Assembly: GCA_963931865.1 (NCBI GenBank)
Contig: OZ007510.1
Coordinates: 12,177,981 to 12,241,980 of the forward strand
Source of the DNA: Axinella damicornis
Taxonomy: Eukaryota > Porifera > Demospongiae > Axinellida > Axinellidae
Length of the DNA stretch: 64,000 nt
Direction of reading: 5' to 3'
Part shown: piece after piece, positions 46,920-58,074 of the stretch
Numbering within the stretch: position 1 is the first letter of the stretch
Layout: each line of letters starts with the position of its first letter
Position numbers and translations under genes: made by a program
Notes under the pieces: generated by a model
What the model saw: the letters and a program-made list of their open reading frames with translations, nothing else
What the model was told of the DNA's origin: nothing
Databases searched by the model: none

Positions 46920-48364
46920 AGGTTGGACTATGGCCAATAGACTATAGAAGACATTACATGCACTGCATGCAGGTGTTTGAATGTTTATTGGAGAGTGGCA
47001 GCCTTTATGATTGCGAGCACAGTACTTGCCTTGAATCCAGGCACACTGGAGCTACATGGGTTGGAGGCTACATGTAGCACAGTATGGATGCATTTCCAAG
47101 TAGAATAGACAACAATAGGGATTGCCTTCAAACAAAGAAGAAATAAAACCATATAGTTTTGCGTAAGTAACAGCATAAACAGCTTCACTTGACAGGTTTT
47201 TGAATTCTTTAACAATTGTCTGTACAACTAGTTATGTGCCTGGTGACTGGCGCATTTGCGTAGTGGTTTCCACAGACAATCGATAGAGAACCATAGAAGT
47301 ACAGGACATTAAATTCGGAAGAAACAGCACGCTATCTTAATTATAGGGTCATTATTTCAAATTTGGGTCACACAAGTCATATACTCTAACATAAGCATAA
47401 CCTCTTTCCCCGGAAATCAGCTTTCAACTGTGCCCGGGATTATAGGATTGCGCATGGGTCATTATCTTTTAGGTCTTAACTGCATGCATTCAGTTAAGGT
47501 GCACCATAGTTCTGTGTATATATGTGTCATGTTAGTGATTGATCATAAAAGGTATGTATACTTTATGGTACATTAATTAAACTTCTTTCGACATAGAAGT
47601 TATACATGCACATGCAGGCTTGTCATAAAGTAATGACTGTACTCAAGCTTCAATATTAAATTTGCTTGGACCAATTAATGTAGCTAGTGTGTGACTTCTA
47701 TGATAACACTTGTCCTATAATGGAATCACGTTGATATTATAATTTTGTCTGTTCAGTTATGATTGGTGGATTATTGTACGCACTCACTCCACTTCACTGT
47801 TTGGTTGATTTGCATGATGCATGCGAAAATGCATTTTTTTGGAACATAAAAGTTTGATGGTAGCTACATGCATGAGGACAAGCAAAGGTAGCTAGTCTAT
47901 ATTGCGATCAGAGAAATAGCTCAACAATTGTAATTATTATGGCCATTATGAATTGATGATAGTGGTGTGTAATATACACTGTGTATGTGCACTGCAATGA
48001 ATACATAGCTCAGCTAGGCTAAGCTATCAGACACAATACAACAGTACAAAACAAATTGTTGATAATCATACTACTATTTATCATACTCGACAAATGCAAT
48101 TATGAGTATCACTACTGCTAGAAGTATGATGATGCTCCATAACACTGGATCAGGGAAGAGAGAGGGGGACAGAGAGGGAGGGAGGGGGAGATAAAATTAA
48201 ACACCAGATGAAATAGTCTCGTATCAAGGACTCCACCATCCTACATCAATTACTGACTCCACAAACAGTGATAACCCTTATACCTTATCTGGGAGCATGG
48301 AAAGAGGGTGTACGGCCTCTGGGGGCTGTTGGCGAAACACAAATGGACAGTCATCCTAAGCTAG
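46920..48364. other. AT-rich intergenic region
   Basis: No gene recognised. A minus-strand AATAAA (about 46984-46989) could end a transcript from the right. The (G)AGGGAGGGGGAGA patch at 48150-48190 is the only simple repeat. Confidence 0.4.
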
Positions 48365-48370
48365 CTACAT

Positions 48371-48690
48371 AACCCGGTGGCGCGGTGGTGTACTGGTAGA
48401 GTGAGAGTCTCCAGTGTGCAACTCAGGCTCTGTCCTGAGTTCGAATCCCACTAAAGCCCTTGGTTTTTCTGTTGAAGGGTGGTTCACCTTGAAAAAAGGA
48501 ATTTGCCCTTTGCCCTTCCAGAAAAACAAGTTTGAGCAATGCCATTTATGGTAACTCAAGCGAGTTCAGTGATGATGTCATCACCATCATCCCCCATTAA
48601 TGGGGCCCAGGACCTGCATGAAAACCTTCTGTACTGGAGATGCGGCATTCCTGGGTTATCAAATCAAACTGAACTGAACTGAACTGAATA
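48371..48690 (+). mobile_element. tRNA-derived SINE
   Basis: The head resembles a tRNA with an internal polymerase III promoter: A-box-like TGGCGCGGTGG (about 48376) and a perfect B box GAGTTCGAATCCC (about 48437-48449). An unrelated body of about 200 bp follows, then a 3' tail of GAACT repeats (TGAACTGAACTGAACTGAAT). The cloverleaf is not complete, so it is a SINE and not a tRNA gene. No target duplication seen. Confidence 0.82.
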
Positions 48691-48819
48691 TGAATTACGT
48701 TAGCAGCTTTCCAACCCATTTCTCGTGTGGTACACACTACCAGGTTCTCTCCCAGGAATGAGACCGCAGAAGTGTGCAACCTTACCATAGTACCAGCAAC
48801 CGAACAACACGAACAACAC

Positions 48820-49262
48820 ACGCATTGAATGCAGCCAAAGCCAGCCTATTCTCAGCTTTGCACAGTACAGTACGTGGGGGAGGAGCCTGTACAGTATGGG
48901 ACAAATGCTGGGGAGGAGCCTGTAGGTATGGGACAAAGCTGGGGAGGAGCCTGGGAACAAGGCTATCCAACCCAGGAGGACTAGAAAGGTGTATCATTGC
49001 ATTCATGCATGCTTGGTCACTTGCATCATGTTGTCCTGTACTACAAACGATAAAAATGCTGGGACGGACATAGCATGGATCGAAGCTAGGTAGTTAGTGA
49101 TTCAGTCCTTCCACTCACAGCAGGTACACTTGCAAGACTCCTTCCTCCGTATTTCATTCACCCTACGTGTTTGCCTCTTGATCTTTTGGTCCGCACGGGA
49201 GGTTGCATCATGAATATCATCAATCAGTACTGTAACAACAACAACAACAACAAATAGTAACA
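48820..49262. repeat. Parent copy of the segment repeated at 34300-34690
   Basis: Includes the last visible syntaxin-8-like exon and its flank. This copy keeps the open exon, so it is taken as the source. A foldback right end (CCTGGGAACAAGGCTA) is at 48950-48965. Confidence 0.75.
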
Positions 49263-51321
49263 ACAGTGACAAAATAACACAACCACAGCGATATAGAGTA
49301 AGTGCTGGCACTGTGGGTCAGATGGTATTATGAGTCATCATTGTCGATCTTTCTGATTTTCTGCATGCACCATGATGACACAGTGACTAGTTAAATAAAC
49401 TAAATTAGACCCGCCCACCTTTCCTGTACCACGTGCGCATGCGTAGATACCTGCAATCAATTTTGCCGCTAACTTTCTTGAACAGTAGCATGTTGACTCC
49501 TAAGTCTGAGATCTAAGTCCTACTCGGCTGTGTTTCACTTGGAAGGCAGAGAAGTTCTCTTTTTACTTTGAGAGGCAGCGGTGGTAAGTGCTCTTCGTAG
49601 CTTTTCATAGACTAAGGTGTGCTAATGAAAGCAGGCACATGCAGTATTCTAATTAATGATCACCTGCATTCTATCTTTCAATTAGATACAATGACCTCTT
49701 GTGCTGATGGAAAGAGAAAGCTATGGAGCGAAGAGAGCATGGAGGCTGCAACAAATGGTGTGCATTTGCCGATGGTGAACAAACGCCTCCTGCTAATTTT
49801 CGTAAAGGCGTCGTTGCACAGACACTTTTCGCTAATAGTACTAATGGCTGGATCAACAGTGATCTCTTTATGAAGTGGTTTGAGTTCTTTCTCGCAAACA
49901 TACCACCAACTCGGCCAGTGTTGCTCATCATGGATGGGCATGGAACTCACATGTCAATTGAGCTAATTGAGTTAGCACAATCCAGTGATGTTCATCTTTT
50001 GTGTCTGCCATCACATACAACACATGTTCTCCAACCCCTGGACGTGGGTGCTTTTAAAGGCAATTGGTCAAAGGCTTGCAGCAAATATCTTGCTGCAAAC
50101 CCTGGAAGAGTAATCACAAGTGATAAGTTGGCTTCTCTTATTGCAGATGCCTGGCCTCTCTCTCTAACAACCCTGAACATCATGTCCGGCTTCAAGAAAA
50201 CTGGAATTTACCCCATAAATCCCAGTGAGGTGACGGATAGACAGCTCGCACCTTCAAAACTGTTTGAGCAACCGTCAACAAAGAGCAGTCAAGATGCGGA
50301 TTTAGCTTCCGATAGTCCAACCAAGGATCCTCTCTTTTCACCAGACAAGGTCGAACTTTATAAGAAGCGATATGAAGAGGGGTATGATTTGGACGATCCA
50401 AGCTATACAGCATGGCTAAAAATTTACCTTCCACGGCTGTGACTCATGGTTCAACAAAAGTTGTACAAATATAAAGAGAAGAGTGCCAGAGGTGTATTAT
50501 TGCGAAACCTGTGCTTTTAGATAGTGACTCATAATACATACCTTGACTCATAATACAATCTATTAATGTGAATATGTTTTGCTGTAATAGAACATGTATA
50601 TATATAATTGTTACAGGGAGAAAAGTTTATATGTTGTGTACCAATGTTGAAATATTTTTGGGGAAAAATTGAGCTGAGTTCGCATCTTTGACCGGAAATT
50701 ACGAGCTAGAACATTTTTGTGACTCATAACTGCCTCACTTACTCTATCATCAGGAGAGGAAGTATATCTATGGACAGCTACTAACAGTAATTTGAAAGTG
50801 CTCTGTAATGTAGCGACATGGTTACGGTAGGGCTACAGTACCGTAGCCTCGGTCTTATAGAGTGAGGGCAGTCACTCAGACAAGTGTCACCATCTGGCAC
50901 CAGAGATCCACCAGCAAGTACAGCTAGTAGCCAGCCTACCAATCTGCAGTCCTGAGGTGCAGCTTCGGTGAACGCCTGGACGCTCCTGACGTCATACCAT
51001 CCGTATAATTTTTGCATTCTGTACTAATCAGTGGTTATACATAATGAGGCCGGAAGGCTAAAACAGCTGTCATACAGTATAATAAATGTTTACGACCATT
51101 ACACCATCTGGAGACCATCTGCGCCCTCGCTCTATAAGACCGAGGCTATGCCTACCATGTTGGTGTTATGCCAACGGAGAAACAAAGTAAAGTGCTCTGT
51201 ATACCAGAAGTTTAGGTAGGTGCTTCTCACCATTGTGCTCAGATATCTCATCCTGCATGGCCAGGCCAACTTGCTGTTGTCTTCTCAGAGCATGTGACAG
51301 TGCATCCAGACCGTGGTCTTG

Positions 51322-51391
<70 letters not shown>

Positions 51392-51847
51392 CGTGTGGGT
51401 GTGCATGTGTGCATATGTGTGTGTGTGTGTTTACGTACATGCGTGTGAGTGTGTGTGTGTACATTGTATGTAGTGCATGCATGTGCATATGTGTGTGTGT
51501 GACAGTGTGTGGGTGCATGCACTTATCATGTGTGCACATGTGCATATGTGTGCATCTTATCATGTGTGCACATGTGCATATGTGTGCATACACGTCAGTT
51601 TGTATGTGAGTACCTGTGATAATGTGTGTGAATGTGTTTGCTTGTATATGTGTGTGTGTGTACAGGTTAGTCTCGGTACCAGACTCCCTTTGGGTATGGG
51701 AGTCTGGTACCGAGACTATGTACAGGTATACATGAGTATGCACATACACGAGTGTGACTATGTACTACAGGCAGGGCTACATGATATTGTACCAAGCTAC
51801 CTTCAAGAATTTGCTGTTGCTGCACTTTGATCTCATCCACACTCAAC
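49119..51847 (-). CDS. STX8: Syntaxin-8-like Qc-SNARE (three exons of the SNARE motif seen)
   Basis: Syntaxin-8 is a Qc-SNARE for fusion of late endosomes. Minus-strand exons: 51847-51801 ([15 protein letters not shown]), 51323-51231 ([20 protein letters not shown], then [10 protein letters not shown]) and 49229-49119 ([20 protein letters not shown], then [16 protein letters not shown]). Phases join exactly ([21 protein letters not shown]). The pattern matches the STX8 SNARE helix, with its heptads and the R-RV...RK-C ending. The last exon may stop at 49102 (CCEWKD-stop), giving a Cys-rich tail without a membrane helix. Or it may splice at the GTGAGT donor (49118) to a membrane-anchor exon that I could not find. 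The N-terminal exons were also not found to the right, where 52-64 kb is mostly repeats. Confidence 0.85.
49690..50442 (+). pseudogene. Internally deleted pogo/Tigger-type transposase in a SNARE intron
   Basis: ATG at 49691 starts a helix-turn-helix beginning ([20 protein letters not shown]). In a different frame from about 49780 the catalytic half follows: [35 protein letters not shown] (second catalytic Asp), [36 protein letters not shown] and the tail [20 protein letters not shown]. The middle of the protein, with the first catalytic Asp, is missing. The downstream frame of 220 codons is otherwise intact. It is a different lineage from the copy at 24 kb. No terminal repeats found. Confidence 0.85.
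50443..50843. other. Intronic AT-rich stretch
   Basis: Between the transposase and the next MITE; no feature seen. Confidence 0.4.
50844..51148. mobile_element. 305-bp TAGCC/GGCTA MITE
   Basis: Ends TAGCCTCGGTCTTATAGAGT and its complement (ACTATAAGACC...GAGGCTA-like), about 28 bp each. Flanking 9-mers ACAGTACCG and TGCCTACCA do not match. In the SNARE intron. Confidence 0.72.
51325..51660. repeat. (TG)n and TGTGCATA-type microsatellite
   Basis: A pure TG run (about 51325-51390) followed by TGTGTGCATATG-like imperfect units. It abuts the acceptor of the SNARE exon at 51323 on the minus strand, where it reads (CA)nG. Confidence 0.92.
51668..51718. mobile_element. 51-bp TAGTC/GACTA palindrome with 9-bp target duplication
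   Basis: TAGTCTCGGTACCAGACTCCC, 9-base loop, exact complement. Flanked by TGTACAGGT on both sides (51659-51667 and 51719-51727). Same tip class as 14539. In the SNARE intron. Confidence 0.9.
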
Positions 51848-51992
51848 CTGTGTGCTGTACCGGGACCATATGCATCCTCACCGCCCCACAGACCATCCCT
51901 CCCACCACCGTACCTGCTGGGAGAGACAGACCAGCACGTAGCTTGTTGCTACAAGGTACAAATACTTGATGGGAAACCCAGTTCTCATGTGG

Positions 51993-51993
<1 letters not shown>

Positions 51994-52028
<35 letters not shown>
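51994..52028. repeat. 35-base G homopolymer
   Basis: Preceded by GGC and followed by CGGGGGCTGGGAACAAGACCTAG, a degraded foldback right end. Confidence 0.95.
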
Positions 52029-52117
52029 CGGGGGCTGGGAACAAGACCTAGGGATCCTATGTACCTCCTGGAAGAGACAGATCAATACCTAGCTGGTTGC
52101 GACAAATGCACACCCCT

Positions 52118-53147
52118 CTGCAGCATGTGAAGGAGGGAGAGGGTGGGGGCATGAGAGTAGCATGTGAAGGAGAGGAGAGGTGGGGGCGTGAGTGTAGCAT
52201 GTGAAGGAGGGAGGTGGTGGAGTGAGTGTAGCATGTGAAGGAGGGAGAGGGTGGGGGTGTGAGTGTAGCATGTGAAGGAGAGGAGAGGTGGGGGCGTGAG
52301 TGTAGCATGTGAAGGAGGGAGGTGGTGGAGTGAGTGTAGCATGTGAAGGAGGGAGAGGGTGGGGGTGTGAGTGTAGCATGTGAAGGAGAGGAGAGGTGGG
52401 GGCGTGAGTGTAGCAAGTGAAGGAGAGGAGAGGTGGGGGCGTGAGTGTAGCATGTGAAGGAGGGAGAGGTGGGGGCGTAAGTGTAGCATGTGAAGGAGGG
52501 AGAGGTGGGGGCGTGAGTGTAGCAAGTGAAGGAGAGGAGAGGTGGGGGCGTGAGTGTAGCATGTGAAGGAGGGAGGTGGTGGTGTGAGTGTAGCATGTGA
52601 AGGAGGGAGAGGTGGGGGCGTGAGTGTATCATGTGAAGGAGAGGAGAGGTGGGGGTGTGAGTGTAGCATGTGAAGGAGGGGAGAGGTGGGGGTGTGAGTG
52701 TAGCATGTGAAGGAGGGAGAGGTGGGGGTGTGAGCGTAGCAAGTGAAGGAGGGAGAGGTGGGGGCGTGAGTGTAGCATGTGAAGGAGGGAGAGGTGGGGA
52801 CGTGAGCGTAGGAAGTGGAGGGAGAGGTGGGGGCGTGAGTGTAGCATGTGAAGGAGGGAGAGGTGGGGGCGTGAGTGTAACATGTGAAGGAGGGAGAGGT
52901 GGGGGCGTAAGTTAGCATGTGAAGGAGGGAGAGGTGGGAGCGTGAGTGTAGCATGTGAAGGAGGGAGAGATGGGGGCGTGAGTGTAGCAAGTGAAGGAGG
53001 GAGAAGTGGGGGCGTGAGTGTAGCATGTGAAGGAGGGAGAGGTGGGGGTGTGAGTGTAGCATGTGAAGGAGGGAGAGGTGGGGGCGTGAGTGTAGCATGT
53101 GAAGGAGGGGAGAGGTGGCGGCATGAGTGTAGCATGAGAAGGAGGGG
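52118..53147. repeat. 36-bp minisatellite, about 28 copies
   Basis: Unit GTGAAGGAGGGAGAGGTGGGGGCGTGAGTGTAGCAT, with a 37-bp variant (GGAGAGGAGAGG). Because 36 is a multiple of three, minus-strand frames stay open for up to 370 codons (LHMLHSRPHLS). I read these as array artefacts. Confidence 0.9.
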
Positions 53148-53364
53148 ACTAGGCTACGTCCAGTTTTGCTTGCTACGTGTCTGTTTGTGCTCACTTGGTG
53201 TTCGTACTGGACCAGCCTTCGCTATGTGCCTGCTGTAGCTGCTGATGTCTGAGAACAGGAGAAACACGGCGATTGATACATACATGCTCACTAGACAAGA
53301 GAGTCTGTCTAAGCACTCAGTAGGAAAGTATTAGTAATGCGGTTTCATATTTTTGGTCTGTGTA

Positions 53365-53540
53365 GGGAAGAGAGAGGAGGGTGAGGGAGAGACAGGAGGG
53401 TGAGGGAGAGAGAGGAAGGTGAGGAATAGGGTGAGGGATAGGGAGGAGGGTGAGGGATAGTGAGGAAAGTGGGAGGGTGAGGGAGAGAGAGGAGGGCGAG
53501 GGAGAGAGGAGGGTGAGGGTGAGGGATACAGGGGGTGGGA
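53365..53540. repeat. GAGGGTGAGGGAGAGAGAG purine array
   Basis: Irregular units of about 20 bp. A possible minus-strand exon lies right of it (53575-53640: ESILDQCTEQTVNMREENPM, donor CCAA|GTAAGT), not recognised. Confidence 0.7.
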
Positions 53541-53649
53541 AATGATGTATTGACTTACTTGGAGGACAGTTCTGCAACATTGGATTTTCTTCTCTCATAT
53601 TCACTGTCTGTTCTGTACACTGGTCAAGGATACTCTCCAAACTTCACGT

Positions 53650-54335
53650 GGTCAGGGCTTTAGCTGTTGACAGTAGCCCCCCTCCCCGAAAAACTGACAC
53701 CCCAAATTCTGATTACTAGTACATGTAAAACAAAAGAGTTTAACCACAGTGTGTATGGATGGATAGATCCTGGCCATACTTGCCTCCGATGTGGAACTAC
53801 ATAGCCACCTGGATACGAGGCCAGGGAGCACACCATCAAATATCCAAAGTATCCATGGGTAATATATACTATTGATGGAAACTCTGAGAGAAAAGGATAA
53901 AATCCCAGATTCACATCTAACCTTCTGCATACCAGTCAGATGCTCTTATGACTAAGCCGCTAGGACCCTCGAAAAGAGGAGTAGAAGACAAGCTACATAG
54001 CAGCATTGACAGCCGAATTCCAACTGATTCTCACCCTCTGCTGAGGCTGAAATGAATCGAGAATGTATGAGCTCAATTTGGTTCCTGTTCCAGGCAGTTT
54101 GGGAACAAGGCTAAGCTCAACTGGGACACACTGTGGAGACAGGTTTAGTGGCTGGTGTCAATAGCTGGGGTATCCGAGTCTGCAGGGCCACACTGTAGCT
54201 AGAAACCGATTCCACCCTCCTCCCAGGTTTCTTGTGAGGATACATACTGTATGTTGAGGGCTGGCGGTGCAGTGCGGTTCTCAAACTTTGTAGCTTTCTG
54301 TGATAGTCCTGGAGCAGTTTACCAATGGAGGTGTT
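53650..54335. other. Interval without recognised gene
   Basis: Contains one foldback right end (TTTGGGAACAAGGCTA, about 54099-54114). Nothing else is supported. Confidence 0.35.
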
Positions 54336-54341
54336 GAGCTG

Positions 54342-54365
54342 TGTGTGTGTGTGTGTGTGTGTGTA

Positions 54366-54440
<75 letters not shown>

Positions 54441-54570
54441 TTGTGTGTTTGTGTGTGGGTGTGTGTGTGGGTGTGTGTGTATGTGTGTGGGTGTGTGGGT
54501 GTGTGTGTGGGTGTGTGTGTATGTGTGTGGGTGTGTGGGTGTGGGTGTGTGGGTGTGGGATGTGTGTACA
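54342..54570. repeat. (TG)n / TGTGTGGG microsatellite
   Basis: Changes from pure TG to TGTGTGGGTG units toward the right. Frames of Val/Cys repeats are artefacts. Confidence 0.95.
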
Positions 54571-55077
54571 TCATGAGTTTATGTTGTGTTGTGTGTGTGT
54601 ACGTGTGTATGCACATGAACGTCATGTGTGTGCAAGCGTGTGTGTATGGTATGTGTCTGGTGTGTGAACACAATGCAGAGGTAACGTGACCGTCATCATC
54701 CAGTGGTCCCTTGGCCACATTAGGAAACATACAGGAAACGATTTACATGCATCATTTCCTACTACCTTATACTGTCAAAAAACTACAAGGAAGTCTGACC
54801 CAGAGTACAGTTGTGCAGTTGTGCTGGAGCCTGGAGATGACACAATTATAGATTGTACTACAGAATCTCATTGTAGGCCAGGAATGTTATTTTGTGCTGA
54901 TTCGCTGCAGTAGCTTTGCCACTTCTTCTTATACCCTCGTCATGGCCACACCTTCCTCTTGTGCCTTCTTCATGGCCACAGCTTCCTCTCCATTCGCTTG
55001 CTGTGTGAATGAACTTTGACCCCCAGATGTGACTCGCTGGTTAATGTAACGCAAACTATACTATCAGGCTTGGGTAG

Positions 55078-55370
55078 GATCTACTACGTCGACGCGGAGG
55101 TTATGCGATTTATCCTCCGCGGGAATATTTGGCCGAGGCAGAGCCGAGGCCAAGGAGGATAAACTGCATAACTTCCGAGTCGACATAGTAGATCCGGCTT
55201 CTACCACAGACATAATCTCCCAGTCAAGTTAGTAGCTGGATCCGGCTGCTAGGACAGCTATAGCTCTCTGAACCCAGTGGTTCAATTACGTCAACAGGGA
55301 GGATAACCGATTTATCCTCGAGGTACATCAAAAGATTGCCCACACACTGAAGTAGAATGCTACATGTACA
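55078..55370 (-). repeat. Dispersed repeat with nested palindromes (copy 2)
   Basis: Inverted copy of 4145-4430, e.g. GGATCTACTACGTCGACGCG and GATAACCGATTTATCCTC. Ends near CACACACTGAAGTAGAATG match the start of copy 1 in reverse. Confidence 0.72.
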
Positions 55371-55636
55371 TCCTACATCTGAGTAATTAAGATTCAATCT
55401 CCCCCTAAAATACCTTACTTCCCACCAAAGGTTTCACAATCCCAGAAAGGCAATTAACCTTTCAACAGCAGCCAAGTTTGTGCAATGAGAGTTCCTGCAA
55501 GATCTGATTGCTTAATCGTCAAATGAGATCATTCCTTCCCAAACGTCATCTCTACATCATCAGCAAAACATTTTCTATTGCATGGTGTCCACAGTTATCT
55601 ATACTACTCCATAACTGTCCTGACAGGCACTTGGGC

Positions 55637-55714
55637 TAGCCTCGTTCCCAGGCCTTCCACACCACTTAAGCATACTGGAAAACTGGAGGTGTGGAAGGCC
55701 TGGGAACGAGGCTA
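55637..55714. mobile_element. 78-bp TAGCC/GGCTA palindrome with 9-bp target duplication
   Basis: TAGCCTCGTTCCCAGGCC TTCCACACC..., 20-bp loop, complement. Flanked by CACTTGGGC on both sides (55628-55636, 55715-55723). Confidence 0.9.
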
Positions 55715-55750
55715 CACTTGGGCTGGGTTGCTCCAAGATCTAACATGCAG

Positions 55751-55795
55751 GCGTACCAGCTTTGGGGAGATAACTGGCAAAGACCCCATTATCAG
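55751..55795 (+). other. Possible small exon
   Basis: Acceptor CTAACATGCAG and donor ATCAG|GTAAGG enclose 45 bp with two open frames (AYQLWGDNWQRPHYQ in one). No partner exons recognised. Confidence 0.2.
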
Positions 55796-55865
55796 GTAAG
55801 GGTCAGTTTTGGCTCAGATTAGCTGCACATTTTTGGGTACATGGCTGTCAGTGACCTCTGGTCCA

Positions 55866-56150
55866 CAGTCCAGTGCGGCTAGAACCAGGTACCTCTCTGT
55901 CCCAAGTTCTAGCCGCACTGGACTGCGGACCAGAGGTCCCAGGTTCTAGCCGCACTGGACTGCGGACCAGAGGTCCCAGGTTCTAGCCGCACTGGACTGC
56001 GGACCAGAGGTCCCAGGTTCTAGCCGCACTGGACTGTGGACCAGAGGTCCCAGGTTCTAGCCACACTGGACTGTGGACCAGAGGTCCCAGGTTCTAGCAG
56101 CACTGGACTGTGAACCAAAGGTCCCAGGTTCTAGCCACACTATCCCGAAG
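55866..56150. repeat. 37-bp minisatellite with an inverted first unit
   Basis: Unit GAGGTCCCAGGTTCTAGCCGCACTGGACTGCGGACCA, six to seven copies. The first copy (55858-55895) is in the opposite direction, making a palindrome at the array start. Confidence 0.85.
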
Positions 56151-56159
56151 AAGGGGTAA

Positions 56160-56820
56160 CATTGTGTTCTTCAGAGAGGACATTAAGTCATCAGTTCGAT
56201 CCGTGGGACCTAGTCTCTGGCCCTCATTAGCTACCACTGTGGCAAACCCCTCAGAAGAACAGTGTAACTAGACGGACTACAGTGAAACCGGTCTATATCG
56301 CAGACAGTAACCACGATAGATGGGCTGCACTGTAGTACTTGGGTCGCATTGGCTTGCCGATTGGCTTGCCGATTGTTAACTGTTTCCTGAGCTCATTGGT
56401 GGGCTTGTTGGTAGACTGTTTCCCCTCCGAGTACTCCCACCCACTCCCTTGTCTCAATAGCAATGCTGCAGTCTACCCCAGTATCGCATGCCCTGGCTGC
56501 TGCCACATATAGGTCTGTGCATACGTAGCAGATTTGTTAACACCCTTAATATCATTAGCCTTCATTTAATTTCCATTGTTTATGCAACTCAATTAGGGTT
56601 CTAATCAAGGTTAATGAGGAGAATTAAGAATCAGAACAGTATCCATGGCAACCAAAAGAGACCAAAGGATAGTAAAGTGGAGGAACAGACTGAGTTAAGA
56701 GATTTGTTTGCTTACCTCGCCATAACAGGGTCACTATATTAACATTGTTTACATTCGTGAGTTCAAGACCTCTGACGCAACTCAAGACTCTTACGATTAT
56801 GGTCCATGCACATACTAATC
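56160..56820. other. Interval without recognised gene
   Basis: No supported feature; TTAATATCATTAG-like AT-rich sequence near 56545-56620. Confidence 0.35.
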
Positions 56821-56826
56821 TCGATT

Positions 56827-57228
56827 ACAGGGTGAGGGTAAGAGTGCAGGGTGAGGGTAAGTGTGCAGGGTGAGGGTGAGTGTGCAGGGTGAGGGTGAGT
56901 GTGCAGGGTGAGGGTGAGTGTGCAGGGTGAGGGTGAGTGTGCAGGGTGAGGGTAAGTGTGCAGGGTGAGGGTGAGTGTGCAGGGTGAGGGTAAGTGTGCA
57001 GGGTGAGGGTAAGTGTGCAGGGTGAGGGTGAGTGTGCAGGGTGAGGGTGAGTGTGCAGGGTGAGGGTAAGTGTGCAGGGTGAGGGTGAGTGTGCAGGGTG
57101 AGGGTAAGTGTGCAGGGTGAGGGTGAGTGTGCAGGGTGAGGGTAAGTGTGCAGGGTGAGGGTAAGTGTGCAGGGTGAGGGTGAGTGTGCAGGGTGAGGGT
57201 GAGTGTGCAGGGTGAGGGTAAGTGTGCA
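56827..57228. repeat. 19-bp minisatellite, about 21 copies
   Basis: Unit CAGGGTGAGGGTGAGTGTG, alternating with GAGGGTAAG variants. Open minus-strand frame (159 codons) is an artefact. Confidence 0.92.
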
Positions 57229-57289
57229 GCTTTTATAGGCACATCTTGCTATAGAGTAGCCTCATATTCACAATGACGTCAATCCTGTG

Positions 57290-58070
57290 AGACAAATTGT
57301 GTGAGGAAAGACCTGGTACAAGGCTACTGATCATGGTTCCAAGAGGGAAGGCCTGGTACGAGGCTACTGACAGAGCTGGTATTGGGAGGGAAGGCCGGGT
57401 ATGAGGCTACTGACAGAGCTGGTATTCGAAGGGAAGGCCTGGTACGAGGCTACTGACAGAGCTGGCACTGGGAGGGAAGGCCTGGTATGAGGCTACTGAC
57501 AGACCTGGTACTGTGAGGGAAGGCCTGGTACGAGGCTACTGACAGAGCTGGTTCTGAGAGGGAAGGCCTGGTACGAGGCTACTGACAGAGCTGGTTCTGA
57601 GAGGGAAGGCCTGGTACGAGGCTACTGACAGAGCTGGTACTGGGAGGGAAGGCCTGGTACGAGGCTACTGACAGAGCTGGTTCTGAGAGGGAAGGCCTGG
57701 TACGAGGCTACTGACAGGGCTGGTACTGGGAGGGAAGGCCTGGTACGAGGCTACTGACAGGGCTGGTACTGGGAGGGAAGGCCTGGTATGAGGCTACTGA
57801 CAGAGCTGGTTCTGAGAGGGAAGGCCGGGTATGAGGCTACTGACAGAGCTGGTTCTGAGAGGGAAGGCCGGGTATGAGGCTACTGACAAGCCTGGTACTG
57901 GGAGGGAAGGCCTGGTACAAGGCTACTGACAGAGCTGGTTCTGAGAGTGGTACGAGGCTACTGACAGAGCTGGTTCTGAGAGGGAAGGCCTGGGTACAAT
58001 GCTACTGACAGAGCTGGTTCTGAGAGGGAAGGCCTGGGTACAATGCTACTGACAGGGCTGGTACAGGTAA
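57290..58070. repeat. 44-bp minisatellite carrying a foldback-like tip
   Basis: About 17 units of AAGGCCTGGTACGAGGCTACTGACAGAGCTGGTNCTGNGAGGG. The segment GGCCTGGTACGAGGCTA differs from the foldback right tip (GGCCTGGGAACGAGGCTA) by only a few bases. Confidence 0.9.
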
Positions 58071-58074
58071 GCCA

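Noticed and set aside
48371..48450. Functional tRNA gene
   Set aside because: The B box is perfect but the acceptor stem does not pair and a SINE body and tail follow.
52082..53194. 370-codon minus-strand frame with LHMLHSRPHLS repeats
   Set aside because: The 36-bp minisatellite is a multiple of three and lacks stops by chance; the other two minus frames are nearly as open.
53575..53640. N-terminal exon of the syntaxin-8-like gene
   Set aside because: A donor is present on the right strand, but the peptide does not resemble the syntaxin-8 N-terminus and the acceptor is poor.
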